Shown: positions 16,214 to 26,185 of the stretch, one piece after another
Layout of the letters: the number at the start of each line of letters is the position of its first letter
Numbering within the stretch: the stretch's first letter is position 1
Source of the DNA: Phycisphaerales bacterium
GTDB taxonomy: Bacteria; Planctomycetota; Phycisphaerae; Phycisphaerales; UBA1924
DNA length: 64,000 nucleotides
NCBI GenBank assembly: GCA_028279375.1
Contig: JANQNW010000018.1
Location: 62,001 to 126,000 of the forward strand
Direction: 5' to 3'
The notes under the pieces: model-generated
Told to the model about the DNA's origin: nothing
Seen by the model: the letters and a program-made list of their open reading frames with translations, nothing else
The model's database searches: none
Translations under genes and position numbers: made by a program

Positions 16214-17527
16214 ATGCACAATCGACGCTCATCAGTGTTTTGTCAGGATCGCACCCGCATCGCGCCCCGCGCGATCATTGCGGGCGCATTCGCGATGTTT
16301 GTCAGCGCCGCAAGCGCCGTCGCCGCGCAGTCATTCTTCGTTCGGGTGGGAGGGAACGACGACGCGTCTGGTCTCTCTGCGGAACAGGCCTTCGCAACGG
16401 TGCAACGCGGCATCAACGCGCTCGCTGATCCGGGCGACACGCTCATCGTGGGGCCGGGACGCTACCCCGAGGCACTGGACATCGGCGCCGACGCCGGTGA
16501 GAACGCCATCGATGGCACAGTCGATCAACCATGCCTGATTCTGGCGGATCCCTCCGGCGCCCTGACGGGTGAGGCCCCGGGGCAAGTCGTGATTGATGGG
16601 GAGAACGAGCACAACTTCGGTCTGCGCGTCCATGGTCGTCATCACTGGCGTGTCGATGGCCTGGAGTTCCGAGGTCAGAAGCGATACGGCGTCGCGGCGA
16701 AGATGTCACAGGGTCTTGAGATCCGAAACTGCGTGATCGAAGGGCCCACGCACTTTGCGGTGCTCGGCTATCGCTGCCGGGATATGCGCCTGGAGGGCAA
16801 CAGAATTCTCCGTGACCGCGAGTCCGGGCATTGCGTCTACGTCTGGGTCGAGCAGGGACAACTCGACGTCGTCGGCAACGACTTCAGTCTTCGGGACAAC
16901 GCGTATCTGAGCACGCCCTTCAAGGACGGGGCGCGCAAGCGCCGTGAGCATGGGCTCGAAGCCGGCGCGGTCTTTCCATATGGCGTCGTCGCCGTGGGTT
17001 ATGGCGGAAAACGCGTCGACATTAACTTCGAGGGAAACACTGGCAGCGACTGCTACCTCGGCATGTTTGCCTACGGCATCGGCGAGGAATCAAGCCTGAC
17101 GATGCGCTCCAACACGCTGACCGGGTGCTACTACCCGCTCTATGTTTATGGGTTCAAATCACCCCGGGTCGTCATCGACGGGAATGTGCTCACGGACTCG
17201 TTCTTCGGCCCCTCCGGATACGGCGCGGAGGCGAAGATCACCCGGACCGTCGTCCACAACATCGCGAGGCCCGGACGCTTCTCCGGCGCCAGCGTGAACC
17301 TGGAGGCCTTCGTGGGGGATCCGCTCTTCGCTGATGCTCGTGCAGGAGATTTCACGCCGGGGTCGCCCGAGGTCATGGCGGCGCTCACTGAGGATGTCAG
17401 TGAGGACCTTGCGGAGAAGCCGCGGCCACAGGCCCCACAAGGCAGCCTGCTTGCGGACCTCCGCCAACGCCTCGAGGAGGAGGCGGTTGTAACGCAGGCG
17501 CCGGACGCCGATCCAGACGATCACTAG
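16214..17527 (+). CDS. secreted right-handed beta-helix protein
   Basis: 437 residues. A signal peptide covers about residues 1-36 ('RAIIAGAFAMFVSAASAVAAQ'). 'FFVRVGGNDDASGLSAEQAFATVQRGINAL' and 'GDTLIVGPGRYPEAL' are the standard entry to pectin-lyase/NosD-like parallel beta-helix domains. The coils continue through short Asn/Gly-rich turns ('LRDNAYLST', 'NFEGNTGSDCYLG', 'MRSNTLTGCYYPL') to about residue 400. The C-terminus is acidic. No catalytic residues of a known polysaccharide lyase are certain, so the substrate is unknown; carbohydrate binding or cleavage is the usual role of the fold. AGGAG lies 11 bases before the ATG. It diverges from the EF-hand gene. Confidence 0.8.
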   Translation: MHNRRSSVFCQDRTRIAPRAIIAGAFAMFVSAASAVAAQSFFVRVGGNDDASGLSAEQAFATVQRGINALADPGDTLIVGPGRYPEALDIGADAGENAIDGTVDQPCLILADPSGALTGEAPGQVVIDGENEHNFGLRVHGRHHWRVDGLEFRGQKRYGVAAKMSQGLEIRNCVIEGPTHFAVLGYRCRDMRLEGNRILRDRESGHCVYVWVEQGQLDVVGNDFSLRDNAYLSTPFKDGARKRREHGLEAGAVFPYGVVAVGYGGKRVDINFEGNTGSDCYLGMFAYGIGEESSLTMRSNTLTGCYYPLYVYGFKSPRVVIDGNVLTDSFFGPSGYGAEAKITRTVVHNIARPGRFSGASVNLEAFVGDPLFADARAGDFTPGSPEVMAALTEDVSEDLAEKPRPQAPQGSLLADLRQRLEEEAVVTQAPDADPDDH

Positions 17528-17645
17528 CGGGCATATCCGGGTTGGAATCGGACGACAGCGACGCTCGATGCAGGCATCTGGCGATGTCAGCGAGCGTCGC
17601 TATTCTACGCGCCCGATTCACGAATCAGACACGAGGAGAACAGCC

Positions 17646-18116
17646 GTGGAGACGACCCTGATCATTCTGAAGCCGGACGCCGTGCAGCGCGGACTCATGG
17701 GCGAGATCATTAGCCGCTTCGAGACGAAGGGCCTTCAGATCGTTGGCGCCAAGCTCATGACGATCTCCAAGGATCTCGCAGCGCGCCATTACGAGTCCCA
17801 TCAGGGCAAGCCCTTCTACGACGGCCTCGTCGGATTCATGACGAGCTCGCCTGTTCTCGTCCTCGCGGTTCGCGGCATGGATGCGATCGCGATCAGCCGG
17901 AAGATGATGGGAGCGACGTTCGGCTCGAAAGCAGAGCCGGGGACGATTCGTGGCGATTACGGCGTTTCGAACTCATTCAACCTGATTCACGGTTCGGACA
18001 GCCCCGAAGCCGCAGAACGGGAACTCGGACTTTTCTTCGCCGATGGCGAGGTTCAGCCCTTCAATCGGGCGGTCGAGTGCTGGGTCTATGACATGACCGG
18101 CGGCTCACCTGAGTAG
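17646..18116 (+). CDS. ndk: nucleoside diphosphate kinase
   Basis: 156 residues. It moves the gamma-phosphate between nucleoside triphosphates and diphosphates through a phosphohistidine. 'TLIILKPDAVQRG' opens the fold and 'NLIHGSDS' holds the catalytic His115. The length is slightly above the usual 140-150. The start is GTG at 17646, chosen because GAGGAG lies 8 bases upstream and the conserved sequence begins at once; an upstream ATG at 17568 would add an unrelated 26 residues. The 3' end overlaps the convergent ctaA gene by 12 bases. Confidence 0.96.
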   Translation: METTLIILKPDAVQRGLMGEIISRFETKGLQIVGAKLMTISKDLAARHYESHQGKPFYDGLVGFMTSSPVLVLAVRGMDAIAISRKMMGATFGSKAEPGTIRGDYGVSNSFNLIHGSDSPEAAERELGLFFADGEVQPFNRAVECWVYDMTGGSPE

Positions 18117-19397
18117 CGAGGGCTCGTCGAACGGCGCGCCCGGTTCGAGTCGTGAGAGCCGGAACGACCAGACAAGCTGCAATCCGGCCGCGAGCATGAG
18201 AATGCCGCCGAGTGTCTGGTGGGCGGTGGCGACAGCGACGCCCACGACACTTGTTTCATGCTCGCTTGTCACGGCCCAGAGCGCGATTATTCCGAGCACG
18301 ATCATGAGGCCCGCTGTATGGGCGGTCATGGCGCCGAGAATGCGCAAGGGTCGGAAATCGCCGGCGAGACGCATCGCGCGGAATCCCAGCACCTGCGCCA
18401 GGATGAGAATGACGACGGCAAGGGCGATGTGCGTCATGATCGAGTGCGAACTCACACCGAGATGCCTGACAACGGCGCCGATGCCGACCTGCAGCGTCAT
18501 GACGATTGCAAATGCGATCGCCAGTTTGCGCTGAACTCCATCGGTGACGCGCGGAGTCTCCGCTGATCGCCAGCGCGCGCCGAGGCATGCGGCCATCATC
18601 GCCGTCATCGCCAGGAATATCTGGCCAGTGACGCCATGCACGAGAGCGAGCGCAATCTCATTATTTACAACGCGCTTTCCGCCGAGAATCCCCTGCGCAA
18701 TAACGAATACGAGCAGGCCGATCGCGGCGAGGCGGACGCTCGCCCGTCGATCGACGCCGAAGACTCCCACGAGGAGGAATATCGTCAGCAGCCCGATCAG
18801 CGAGCCCCACAGGCGGTGGGCATGTTCGAAGAACACGCCGCCGGTCATTTCACTGACGGGGAACAGGAACATGTGCATCTCGAACGTGCGCGGCCAATCC
18901 GGCACCGCCATGCCGGTTTCAGTGCTTGTCACGATGCCGCCGGCGATGACGAGCAGGAACACCGCGGCCACGAGCAGTCGGGCCAGGCCGGCGACCCAGT
19001 CTGCGGCGTCGCGCGGCTCAGACCTTGAGCCTCCTCCACCGATCGCGGCGCCACTTGCCATGAGCAGGGCACAGGCCACGATCCAACCGGCGACCAGCAA
19101 CAAGCCTGCCGAGCCCACCTCGCCGTTTCCCTGAGGCTCGCTCAGCAGCGAACCGAACGCCATGAGATTGATGAGCCCGGCCAGGACACCGCTGAATGCG
19201 CCGTGGATTGCTGCCTCTCTTCGAGACCGCCCTCGACCGACGATGACGCCGCAGCCTGCGATCACAGCAATGAGCAACGGGCCGAGGAGCTGCGGAGGGA
19301 GCTCGATTCCCGGCATGCGACCCAAGTAGGCGATTGTCCACAGAGTGAGCGTTGTCAGCGTGGCGGCATGCAGCCCAGCCAGGACTCGAGTTCCCAT
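18105..19397 (-). CDS. ctaA: heme A synthase, COX15/CtaA family, with N-terminal extension
   Basis: 430 residues. The C-terminal 300 or so are COX15/CtaA, which oxidises heme O to heme A in the membrane for aa3-type oxidases. Heme-binding histidines are seen in 'FFEHAHRLWGS', 'LVHGVTGQIF', 'MTHIALAVV' and 'TAHQTLGGI', and 'GGIVTSTETGMAVPDWP' is the family signature. About 130 residues with roughly four additional hydrophobic segments precede the core and are not part of the standard enzyme. The ATG at 19397 (GGAG 11 bases upstream) is preferred over the in-frame TTG at 19430. It diverges from the act-cox operon whose oxidase needs its product. A Fur-type palindrome lies 64 bases upstream. Confidence 0.88.
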   Translation of the reverse strand: MGTRVLAGLHAATLTTLTLWTIAYLGRMPGIELPPQLLGPLLIAVIAGCGVIVGRGRSRREAAIHGAFSGVLAGLINLMAFGSLLSEPQGNGEVGSAGLLLVAGWIVACALLMASGAAIGGGGSRSEPRDAADWVAGLARLLVAAVFLLVIAGGIVTSTETGMAVPDWPRTFEMHMFLFPVSEMTGGVFFEHAHRLWGSLIGLLTIFLLVGVFGVDRRASVRLAAIGLLVFVIAQGILGGKRVVNNEIALALVHGVTGQIFLAMTAMMAACLGARWRSAETPRVTDGVQRKLAIAFAIVMTLQVGIGAVVRHLGVSSHSIMTHIALAVVILILAQVLGFRAMRLAGDFRPLRILGAMTAHTAGLMIVLGIIALWAVTSEHETSVVGVAVATAHQTLGGILMLAAGLQLVWSFRLSRLEPGAPFDEPSLLR

Positions 19398-19460
19398 CGA
19401 AGTGCGAGCTCCGAACAATGATCTGTGCAAATCAGGACAGGAGGATAGGCCGAGATCTCG

Positions 19461-19483
19461 TTGAGACTTAGTCTCAATTGAGA
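19461..19483. promoter_or_regulatory. Fur/PerR-type operator palindrome
   Basis: TTGAGACTTAGTCTCAA (19461-19477) is a perfect inverted repeat of form 8-1-8. It contains the 7-1-7 layout (TGAGACT-T-AGTCTCA) to which Fur-family regulators bind. It overlaps a second perfect 12-base palindrome, TCTCAATTGAGA (19472-19483), giving three GAGA half-sites, as in extended Fur boxes. It lies in the divergent ctaA-actA promoter region. A Fur-family regulator with PerR-like ligands is encoded at 2870-3304. Which regulator binds is inferred. Confidence 0.6.
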
Positions 19484-19501
19484 TTCACACCGCTGTGCGA
19501 C

Positions 19502-19531
19502 TTGACAGTGTACGCCAAAACCGCAACGAAT
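19502..19531 (+). promoter_or_regulatory. possible promoter of the act-cox operon
   Basis: A perfect -35 hexamer TTGACA (19502-19507) is followed, after 18 bases, by a weak -10 ACGAAT (19526-19531). It would leave a leader of about 220 bases before the actA GTG. The Fur-type palindrome ends 18 bases upstream of the -35. The rest of the 19398-19754 gap holds a small TTGGG/CCCAA hairpin (19616-19633) and no gene that I can see. Confidence 0.35.
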
Positions 19532-19754
19532 ACTGTCCTACAGCAATTCTGCCCGTCGCCATAATCTGGGCGAGGTCCGGAAAACTAGCCGATTCTCAAC
19601 CGCATCTGGCGTGTCTTGGGCCATTTGTCCCAACGTACACGTCGATCTTGGTTTCCGTCTGACGCGAATTGAACGTGGCTGACGCCCGGTGTGCATGTCG
19701 TTCTGACCCAGTCGAGCACCGAGCGTATCCATCAGACCAAGCGAGAAGCGAACG

Positions 19755-20483
19755 GTGTCAACGCTCTTCCCGAAGTGGACCAACGCAATCCCGCAGGTTC
19801 TCGGTGCAGGACTTGTCTTTGGATTGATCGCGGTGACTGCAGGCGCGTGGTACTGGATGACGCCTGCCTACCTGGAGGTCGGCTATCAACCGACGCAGCC
19901 CATCGCCTTCAGCCACCAGACTCATGCCGGACTGCTCGGCATGGACTGCAGGTATTGCCATACGAACGTCGAGGATTCGCGCCACGCGAACATCCCGACA
20001 ACCACCACATGCATGAACTGCCATACGGTCGCCGACAATCTCGGCGGCTACCTCGCGAAGGCCGTGAGCATCGACGGTTCGAGTTCGTCCGCGCACTGGG
20101 ACAGTCCCGATCTGCAGTTGCTTCGTCAGCTTCACGCGGAAGGAAAGCCGGTGCCGTGGCGGCGTGTACACAAGCTGCCTGACTACGTCGCCTTCCCGCA
20201 TGCGGCACACGTAAACGCCGGAGTGAGTTGCTACTCATGCCACAAGCGGATTGATCAGATGCCGATTGTCTACCAGGCCGAGAGTCTCGGCATGGGGTGG
20301 TGTCTTGAGTGTCACCGGGCCCCCGAGAATCACCTGGTGGATACGAATGATGTGTCCGTGACGAATCTGCGAGACGTGCAGGCGCTGCTGAATGACTCGT
20401 CGTACTCGGCGACCATGGGCGAGCAGCTCAAGAGCCACCTGCAGCGCAATCCGCCGCAGACGTGTGGGGCTTGTCACTACTAG
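19755..20483 (+). CDS. actA: alternative complex III subunit ActA, pentaheme cytochrome c
   Basis: 242 residues. One N-terminal membrane anchor (about 12-35) is followed by a periplasmic domain with five CxxCH sites: CRYCH, CMNCH, CYSCH, CLECH and CGACH, the last at the extreme C-terminus. This matches ActA, the multiheme subunit that carries electrons within quinol:electron acceptor oxidoreductase (alternative complex III). The start is GTG at 19755, directly before the anchor. It opens a co-directional operon of at least 12 genes; actB begins 65 bases downstream. Its maturation needs the cytochrome c machinery, not seen here. Confidence 0.9.
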   Translation: MSTLFPKWTNAIPQVLGAGLVFGLIAVTAGAWYWMTPAYLEVGYQPTQPIAFSHQTHAGLLGMDCRYCHTNVEDSRHANIPTTTTCMNCHTVADNLGGYLAKAVSIDGSSSSAHWDSPDLQLLRQLHAEGKPVPWRRVHKLPDYVAFPHAAHVNAGVSCYSCHKRIDQMPIVYQAESLGMGWCLECHRAPENHLVDTNDVSVTNLRDVQALLNDSSYSATMGEQLKSHLQRNPPQTCGACHY

Positions 20484-20548
20484 CAATGGCCGCCGCAGCG
20501 TCGTTCACTACGAGTCAGAGTCTGAAGACCCCGGATGGGTGATCTCGA

Positions 20549-23500
20549 ATGAGCAATACGAAACAGTGCCCCTCGACAGTCGATACGAAGTCGCCGGATG
20601 CCGGTGAACATCGCCTGCCGCTTAATGCGTCAACGGGCAAGACGTACTGGCGCGGTCTCGAGGAACTCGCGAATACGCCTGAGTTCCAGGAGCGACTGCA
20701 GCGGGAGTTCCCCGCCTTCGCGTCCGAGTTGATGAATGGCTCGCGCCGGACATTCATGAAGCTCATGGGCGCGTCATTCGCGCTCGCGGGTGTCTCCGCG
20801 CTGCCGGGATGCCGTCGACCGGACCACAAGATCCTCGCCTACACCAAGTCGCCGGAGGATGTGATCCAGGGCAAGGCGACGTATTACGCGACTGCGGTGC
20901 CGACGCCGAACGGAGGCGCCGAGGGCCTGCTCGCCGAGACCTTTACCGGGCGCCCGACGAAGCTCGAAGGGAATCCGCTCCATCCGATCAATCGCGGGCG
21001 ATCAACGATCCACTCACAGGCGGAAATACTGAATCTCTACGATCCCGATCGGCTGATTCCGGCCTCGAAGAAGGGCCCGAACGGACGGCAGGCGGTTTCC
21101 TGGCGCGACTTCGAAAACTTCGCTCCGGATCATTTCGCGCGATTTGACGCAACCCGCGGTCGCGGACTCGCGTTCCTTGTCGAGAAGACCGAGAGCCCCT
21201 CGCGAGACTCAATGCGTGACCGAATTCGCTCTCGCTGGCCGGAGGCGCGTTGGCTTCCGTATGAAGCGATCGACAGCGATGCGCGCCGTCAGGGCTCACA
21301 AATCGCGTTCGGAGCGATGCAAAGAGAGATTCCTGATCTCTCGAAGGCGAAGGTCATTCTCTCGATCGACTCTGATTTCCTCGGAACTGACCCAGTCTGC
21401 ATGGGGCCGGCCGGTTCGCGGACATTCTCTGCAGGGCGACGCTTGACGGCGACGCAGGGTCCGGGCAGCGAGATGAATCGTCTCTATGTCGTAGAGTCGA
21501 TGATCAGCAGCACCGGCGGCTCGGCTGACCACCAGCTCAGCCTTGCACCGTCGGAAGTGAGCGCGTTCTTTGCAGAACTCTGCCGCTCTGTCTTGCGTCA
21601 GCTCGGGGGTACAGCCAACACGCGGATTGCCAGCGCCCTCGGGCGATTCGAAGGAAGCATGGCCGAGCATCGCGACGCCGCGCACTGGATTGAGGCGATC
21701 TCGGAGGATCTGCTGGCGCATCGAGGCGAGTGCGTGATCCTCGTCGGCGAAAGTCAGCCTCCGGCCATCCATGCCTTGGCGCATGCCCTGAATGCAGAAC
21801 TGGGCAATGCCGGGCAGACCATCAGCTATGCGCCGCTCGCCGAGGATCTCTCCGCGAGTTCGATCGCGAGTATTCGCCAGGTCGCGGCGGACATTGCGGA
21901 TGGTTCGCTGGACACGCTTGTGGTGATCGGCGGCAATCCATGCTTCGACGCTCCGATCGACCTCGACTTCCCGGCGCTCTACTCGCGCATTCCGACAACA
22001 ATCCACCTTGCACTGCATGAGAACGAAACCGGCATCGCGTCGACATGGCGGTTGAATCGAACGCATTTCCTCGAGGATTGGGGTGATGTCGTCGCGGCCG
22101 ACGGCACCGTCAGTCCGATCCAGCCCATGATCGCCCCGCTGGCGTACGAGGTCGGAGGTGGCGAGCCCGGAAAGAGTGATCTCGCCCTCCTCGCGATTGT
22201 CGCCGGCGATTCCACGCACGACTCGTATGAGCTCGTTCGGCGTTCGTGGCAGGAAGGCCCCCTGGCTGATGTCACGGACTTCGAAGCGACGTGGCGCCGG
22301 TCGCTCCACGACGGACTTGTTGGTGGAACGGGTGCGCGAGGCCGCGCGGTCCGGATCAACACCTCCGACGTCGAGCGTGCATGTGCCAATATCACGGCGT
22401 CGCAGGGAGCGAACCTCGAACTGGTGTTCCAGCCGTGCTCGAAGGTCCATGACGGCCGCTACTCGAACAACGGCTGGCTTCAGGAACTGCCTGACGCCGT
22501 CACGAAGCTGACCTGGGACAACGCGCTCTTCATCAATCCGTCGAAGGCGAAGGAACTCGGCCTTACCGATGGCGACATTGTTGAAGTGTCTGTTAGTGGG
22601 TTTTCCCTCGACATTCCCGTCTGGCGGGTGCCCGGCGTCGCGCAGAACGCGGTTGTGGTCACGCTCGGATACGGACGGACACAATCAGGCCATGTCGGCA
22701 CGGGCGTGGGTTTCAACACGTACGCCATCCGCACGAGCGACGCCATGGAGGTTGCGATCGGCGCCAGTGTCTCGAAGGTGGGCGGATCTCACGACTTCGC
22801 CTGCACGCAAACCCACTGGTCCATGGAAGGCCGAGACATCATTCTCGAGTTCGATCTCCCCGCCTGGCACAAGCACGGGGACAAGGCGACGGAGGATCTC
22901 GACCACTACGGTCGCCAACGACGGCTCAACTTCGCGGAGAAGTACGACACGATCTCGCACGCGCCTGCGATCGAGAGTCTCTACGGATCCGTCATCACCG
23001 AGAACCAGACGCATCGCTATGACACGAGGCCCCAATGGGGCATGTCGATCGACCTGACGATGTGCAACGGTTGCGGCGTTTGCACGATCGCCTGCCAGGC
23101 TGAGAACAACATCCCGGTGGTCGGCAAGCGCGAAGTCGCCAAGGGACGCGAGATGCACTGGATCCGCGTCGACCGGTATTTCGGCTCGGCAGATGACCCC
23201 GGCAAGGGTGAGTTCTCAAACACGTATGGCGACGCAGGTCCCTACACCGGCGGGCGTGTCTCCGGCGCAGTTGATATGACAACGATGCCGGTGCCGTGCA
23301 TGCAGTGCGAGAACGCACCGTGTGAGACCGTCTGCCCGGTCAACGCGACGATTCACGATGAGGAAGGCCTCAACGTGATGGCCTACAACCGCTGCATCGG
23401 AACGCGCTATTGCTCCAACAACTGCCCATACAAGGTTCGCCGATTCAACTACTTCGACTACGCCACGAAGAAACTGGGCGGCGAGTTCGTCGGCAAGGAG

Positions 23501-24082
23501 GTTCTTGGCGGCATCGTCAAGAGTGAGCATTGGGTGCCGCCCCGTCTGCGTGAACGCATTGACGAAGGCGCCGGCGAACTGCGGACGATGCAGTCCAACC
23601 CCGATGTGACGGTGCGCGAGCGTGGTGTCATGGAGAAATGCACCTACTGCGTGCAGCGCATCAATGCGGCGCGTGTCGAGAGCAAACTGCAGGATCTCGA
23701 CCACATTCCCGACGGGTTCTTCCAGGTGGCGTGTCAGCAGGCATGCCCCTCCGAGGCGATCGTGTTCGGTGACCTTCTGGACCCGGAGAGCGAAGTTCGC
23801 AAGGAACACGACAGCGGCCTGAGCTACGGCCTGCTCGCCGTGATCAACACGAGGCCGCGCACGCGATATAAGGCGCGCGTTCGCAATCCGAACCCGAAGA
23901 TCAGACCGCCTGTCGTGGATCCATTCGAGCATCATGGCGGTCACAACGGGCATCACGATGACCATGGCGGGCATGGCGAGGAGAGCCATGACGATGGCCA
24001 CGTGATGAGCCTTCCCATTCTGACGGAGACTCGAAGCGCGCTGGCTCAGGCTGCTAGCGGCGTTCTTGGAGGTCTGGCATGA
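20549..24082 (+). CDS. actB: alternative complex III subunit ActB (molybdopterin-like plus iron-sulfur)
   Basis: 1177 residues. A twin-arginine-like signal (Arg66-Arg67 in '[18 protein letters not shown]') ends at a possible lipobox cysteine (Cys88, 'LPGC'). Residues up to about 780 form the molybdopterin-oxidoreductase-like B1 domain, which in known ActB binds no molybdenum cofactor. The B2 domain has ferredoxin motifs: [37 protein letters not shown] and CTYC...CQQACP, enough for three or four clusters. The last 45 or so residues carry a His/Asp/Gly-rich stretch ('[20 protein letters not shown]') not required by the family. The stop overlaps the actC start (ATGA). Confidence 0.93.
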   Translation: MSNTKQCPSTVDTKSPDAGEHRLPLNASTGKTYWRGLEELANTPEFQERLQREFPAFASELMNGSRRTFMKLMGASFALAGVSALPGCRRPDHKILAYTKSPEDVIQGKATYYATAVPTPNGGAEGLLAETFTGRPTKLEGNPLHPINRGRSTIHSQAEILNLYDPDRLIPASKKGPNGRQAVSWRDFENFAPDHFARFDATRGRGLAFLVEKTESPSRDSMRDRIRSRWPEARWLPYEAIDSDARRQGSQIAFGAMQREIPDLSKAKVILSIDSDFLGTDPVCMGPAGSRTFSAGRRLTATQGPGSEMNRLYVVESMISSTGGSADHQLSLAPSEVSAFFAELCRSVLRQLGGTANTRIASALGRFEGSMAEHRDAAHWIEAISEDLLAHRGECVILVGESQPPAIHALAHALNAELGNAGQTISYAPLAEDLSASSIASIRQVAADIADGSLDTLVVIGGNPCFDAPIDLDFPALYSRIPTTIHLALHENETGIASTWRLNRTHFLEDWGDVVAADGTVSPIQPMIAPLAYEVGGGEPGKSDLALLAIVAGDSTHDSYELVRRSWQEGPLADVTDFEATWRRSLHDGLVGGTGARGRAVRINTSDVERACANITASQGANLELVFQPCSKVHDGRYSNNGWLQELPDAVTKLTWDNALFINPSKAKELGLTDGDIVEVSVSGFSLDIPVWRVPGVAQNAVVVTLGYGRTQSGHVGTGVGFNTYAIRTSDAMEVAIGASVSKVGGSHDFACTQTHWSMEGRDIILEFDLPAWHKHGDKATEDLDHYGRQRRLNFAEKYDTISHAPAIESLYGSVITENQTHRYDTRPQWGMSIDLTMCNGCGVCTIACQAENNIPVVGKREVAKGREMHWIRVDRYFGSADDPGKGEFSNTYGDAGPYTGGRVSGAVDMTTMPVPCMQCENAPCETVCPVNATIHDEEGLNVMAYNRCIGTRYCSNNCPYKVRRFNYFDYATKKLGGEFVGKEVLGGIVKSEHWVPPRLRERIDEGAGELRTMQSNPDVTVRERGVMEKCTYCVQRINAARVESKLQDLDHIPDGFFQVACQQACPSEAIVFGDLLDPESEVRKEHDSGLSYGLLAVINTRPRTRYKARVRNPNPKIRPPVVDPFEHHGGHNGHHDDHGGHGEESHDDGHVMSLPILTETRSALAQAASGVLGGLA

Positions 24083-25620
24083 GCGCATTGAATCCAGACC
24101 AACAAGTGGCCGAGCAGCTCGCGCAGGGAGGAATCGGCGTCGGGCGCGACGCCCAGTACGATCCGGAGACCATCGACGGCACGATCGTCGATGACCCGTC
24201 GATCCGTGCACCGCTTGTGCTTGGCGGGCGTGACTTCCACTCCGTCACCGAGACGATCTGCAGCTGGAACGAGGATCGAACACCCAAGTGGTGGCTGCCG
24301 GCGTTCGGCGCCTCGGCGACCGTCGCTGGCATCGGCACGCTGATGATCCTGTACCTGATCATCACGGGCGTCGGAGTCTGGGGACTGAACAACCCGGTGA
24401 GCTGGGGCTGGGCGATCGTCAACTTCGTCTGGTGGGTCGGAATCGGCCACGCCGGAACGCTCATCTCCGCGATCCTCTGCATCTTCAAGCAGAAGTGGCG
24501 CACGAGCATCAACCGATTCGCCGAGGCGATGACGATCTTCGCCGTCATCTGCGCCGGCACGTTCCCGGGCATTCACGTCGGACGTGTGTGGTTCGCGTGG
24601 TTCCTCTTCCCGGTTCCGAACTACAACGCGATCTGGCCGAACTTCCGAAGCCCACTGCTCTGGGACGTCTTCGCCGTCGGCACGTACTTCACGGTCTCGC
24701 TGCTCTTCTGGTACATGGGCATGATTCCCGATCTCGCGACGCTGCGGGATCGAGCGATGAAGCGCCTGGATGCGCGAGCGGCGCTTGGCCCGATCGAGAT
24801 CGCCATCGGCAAGATCGCGGCGTTCGGCTACGGCGTCATGGCCATGGGCTGGCGATTCAGCTTCCGCGGCTGGCAGAACTATGAGAAGGCGTACATTCTG
24901 CTCGCCGGCATCGCGACGCCGCTTGTGCTCTCCGTGCACTCGGTCGTGTCCTTCGACTTCGCGGTCTCGATTCTGCCTGGCTGGCATACGACGATCTTCC
25001 CGCCGTATTTCGTTGCCGGCGCCATCTTCTCCGGCTTCGCCATGGTGCTGACGTTGCTCCTGCCCGCCCGGGCGCTCTATCCGGGCATGAAGGACTTCGT
25101 CACCGCTCGCACGATCGAGAACATGTGCAAGATCATCACGGTGACCGGCTCGATGGTCGGATTCGCCTACACGATGGAGTTCTTCATCGCGTGGTACAGC
25201 GCCAGCCCCTATGAGCAGCAGGCGTTCATCATTCGAGCGTTCGGGCCGTACTGGTGGGCGTACTTCACGATGTTCTTCTGCAACGTGATCAGCCCGCAGG
25301 TCTTCTGGTTCAAGTGGGCCAGGACGACGCCGTGGTTCATCTTCGTGATCACGATCTTTGTGAACATCGGCATGTGGTTCGAGCGATTCGTGATCGTCTC
25401 GACGCTCTCAGCGGATTTCTTGCCGTCAAGCTGGGGTTACTACGCCCCGACCATCGTCGACATTCTCACCTTCGTCGGCAGCCTCGGCATCTTCATGACG
25501 CTCTTCCTGCTGTTCATGAGGTTCCTGCCGATGCTCGCCATCAGCGAAGTCAAGAACGTGCTGCCGCAGGCGGATCCGCATGTTGATCCCGACGCGCCGC
25601 ACGCCACGGAGGGCCACTGA
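24079..25620 (+). CDS. actC: alternative complex III subunit ActC, NrfD-like quinol-binding
   Basis: 513 residues. A soluble N-terminus of about 65 residues precedes roughly ten transmembrane segments with the NrfD/PsrC pattern. '[30 protein letters not shown]' and '[17 protein letters not shown]' are highly conserved in ActC. In solved alternative complexes III, ActC and ActF each contain a four-helix bundle and ActC holds the quinol site near ActB. The pair of genes actC and actF in one operon is the mark of this complex. It begins inside the last bases of actB and is followed one base later by actD. Confidence 0.92.
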   Translation: MSALNPDQQVAEQLAQGGIGVGRDAQYDPETIDGTIVDDPSIRAPLVLGGRDFHSVTETICSWNEDRTPKWWLPAFGASATVAGIGTLMILYLIITGVGVWGLNNPVSWGWAIVNFVWWVGIGHAGTLISAILCIFKQKWRTSINRFAEAMTIFAVICAGTFPGIHVGRVWFAWFLFPVPNYNAIWPNFRSPLLWDVFAVGTYFTVSLLFWYMGMIPDLATLRDRAMKRLDARAALGPIEIAIGKIAAFGYGVMAMGWRFSFRGWQNYEKAYILLAGIATPLVLSVHSVVSFDFAVSILPGWHTTIFPPYFVAGAIFSGFAMVLTLLLPARALYPGMKDFVTARTIENMCKIITVTGSMVGFAYTMEFFIAWYSASPYEQQAFIIRAFGPYWWAYFTMFFCNVISPQVFWFKWARTTPWFIFVITIFVNIGMWFERFVIVSTLSADFLPSSWGYYAPTIVDILTFVGSLGIFMTLFLLFMRFLPMLAISEVKNVLPQADPHVDPDAPHATEGH

Positions 25621-25621
25621 C

Positions 25622-26185
25622 ATGGCTGCTTCAAAGAAGCCGACCAATGAGTCCGGCGAGGCCATCTGGGGAATGATGGGCGAGTTTAAGTCGCCGTATC
25701 ACATCACCAAGGCCGCCGAGATGTTTCGGGACGCCGGATACAAGAAGTGGGATGTCTACACGCCCATCCCGATCCATGGCATGGACGAGGCGATGGGGCT
25801 CAAGACCAGCAAGATCGGGCCGATCGTCGGCATAATGGCGATCGTCGGTGTTGTCAGCGCCCTTGCGCTGCAGGGATGGACGAGCGCCGTTGATTACCGC
25901 ATGGTCGTCGCTGGCAAGCCCTACTTCGCGTGGGAACAGTTCACGCCGGTCACATTCGAACTCGGCGTTCTCTTTTCTGCGTTCGGCGCCATCTTCGGCA
26001 TGTTGGCGCTCAACAAACTTCCCATGTGGTATCACCCGCTGATGAAGAAGGACCGCTTCCTTCGTGTCAGTGATGACCGTTTCGTCATCGCCGTCGAGGC
26101 GACGGACGCGAAGTTCAACGCGGAGCAGCTACGAGCGTTCTTCGAGAAGGCCGGCGGCTCCAATATCGAAATGGTGGAGGAATGA
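25622..26185 (+). CDS. actD: alternative complex III subunit ActD (DUF3341)
   Basis: 187 residues. 'GEFKSPYHITKAAEMFRDAGYKKWDVYTPIPIHGMDEAMGL' is the DUF3341 signature. Two membrane helices follow (about 68-87 and 105-130), with the charged C-terminus returning to the cytoplasm. ActD is a structural membrane subunit flanking ActC and ActF without a cofactor. The ATG at 25622 lies one base after the actC stop, and the actD stop overlaps the actE ATG, so expression is coupled. Confidence 0.9.
   Translation: MAASKKPTNESGEAIWGMMGEFKSPYHITKAAEMFRDAGYKKWDVYTPIPIHGMDEAMGLKTSKIGPIVGIMAIVGVVSALALQGWTSAVDYRMVVAGKPYFAWEQFTPVTFELGVLFSAFGAIFGMLALNKLPMWYHPLMKKDRFLRVSDDRFVIAVEATDAKFNAEQLRAFFEKAGGSNIEMVEE

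Noticed and set aside
21296-22684. Long minus-strand open frame of 462 codons inside actB
   Set aside because: It runs opposite to a clearly conserved gene, has an Arg-rich composition typical of antisense frames in GC-rich DNA, and shows no family features.
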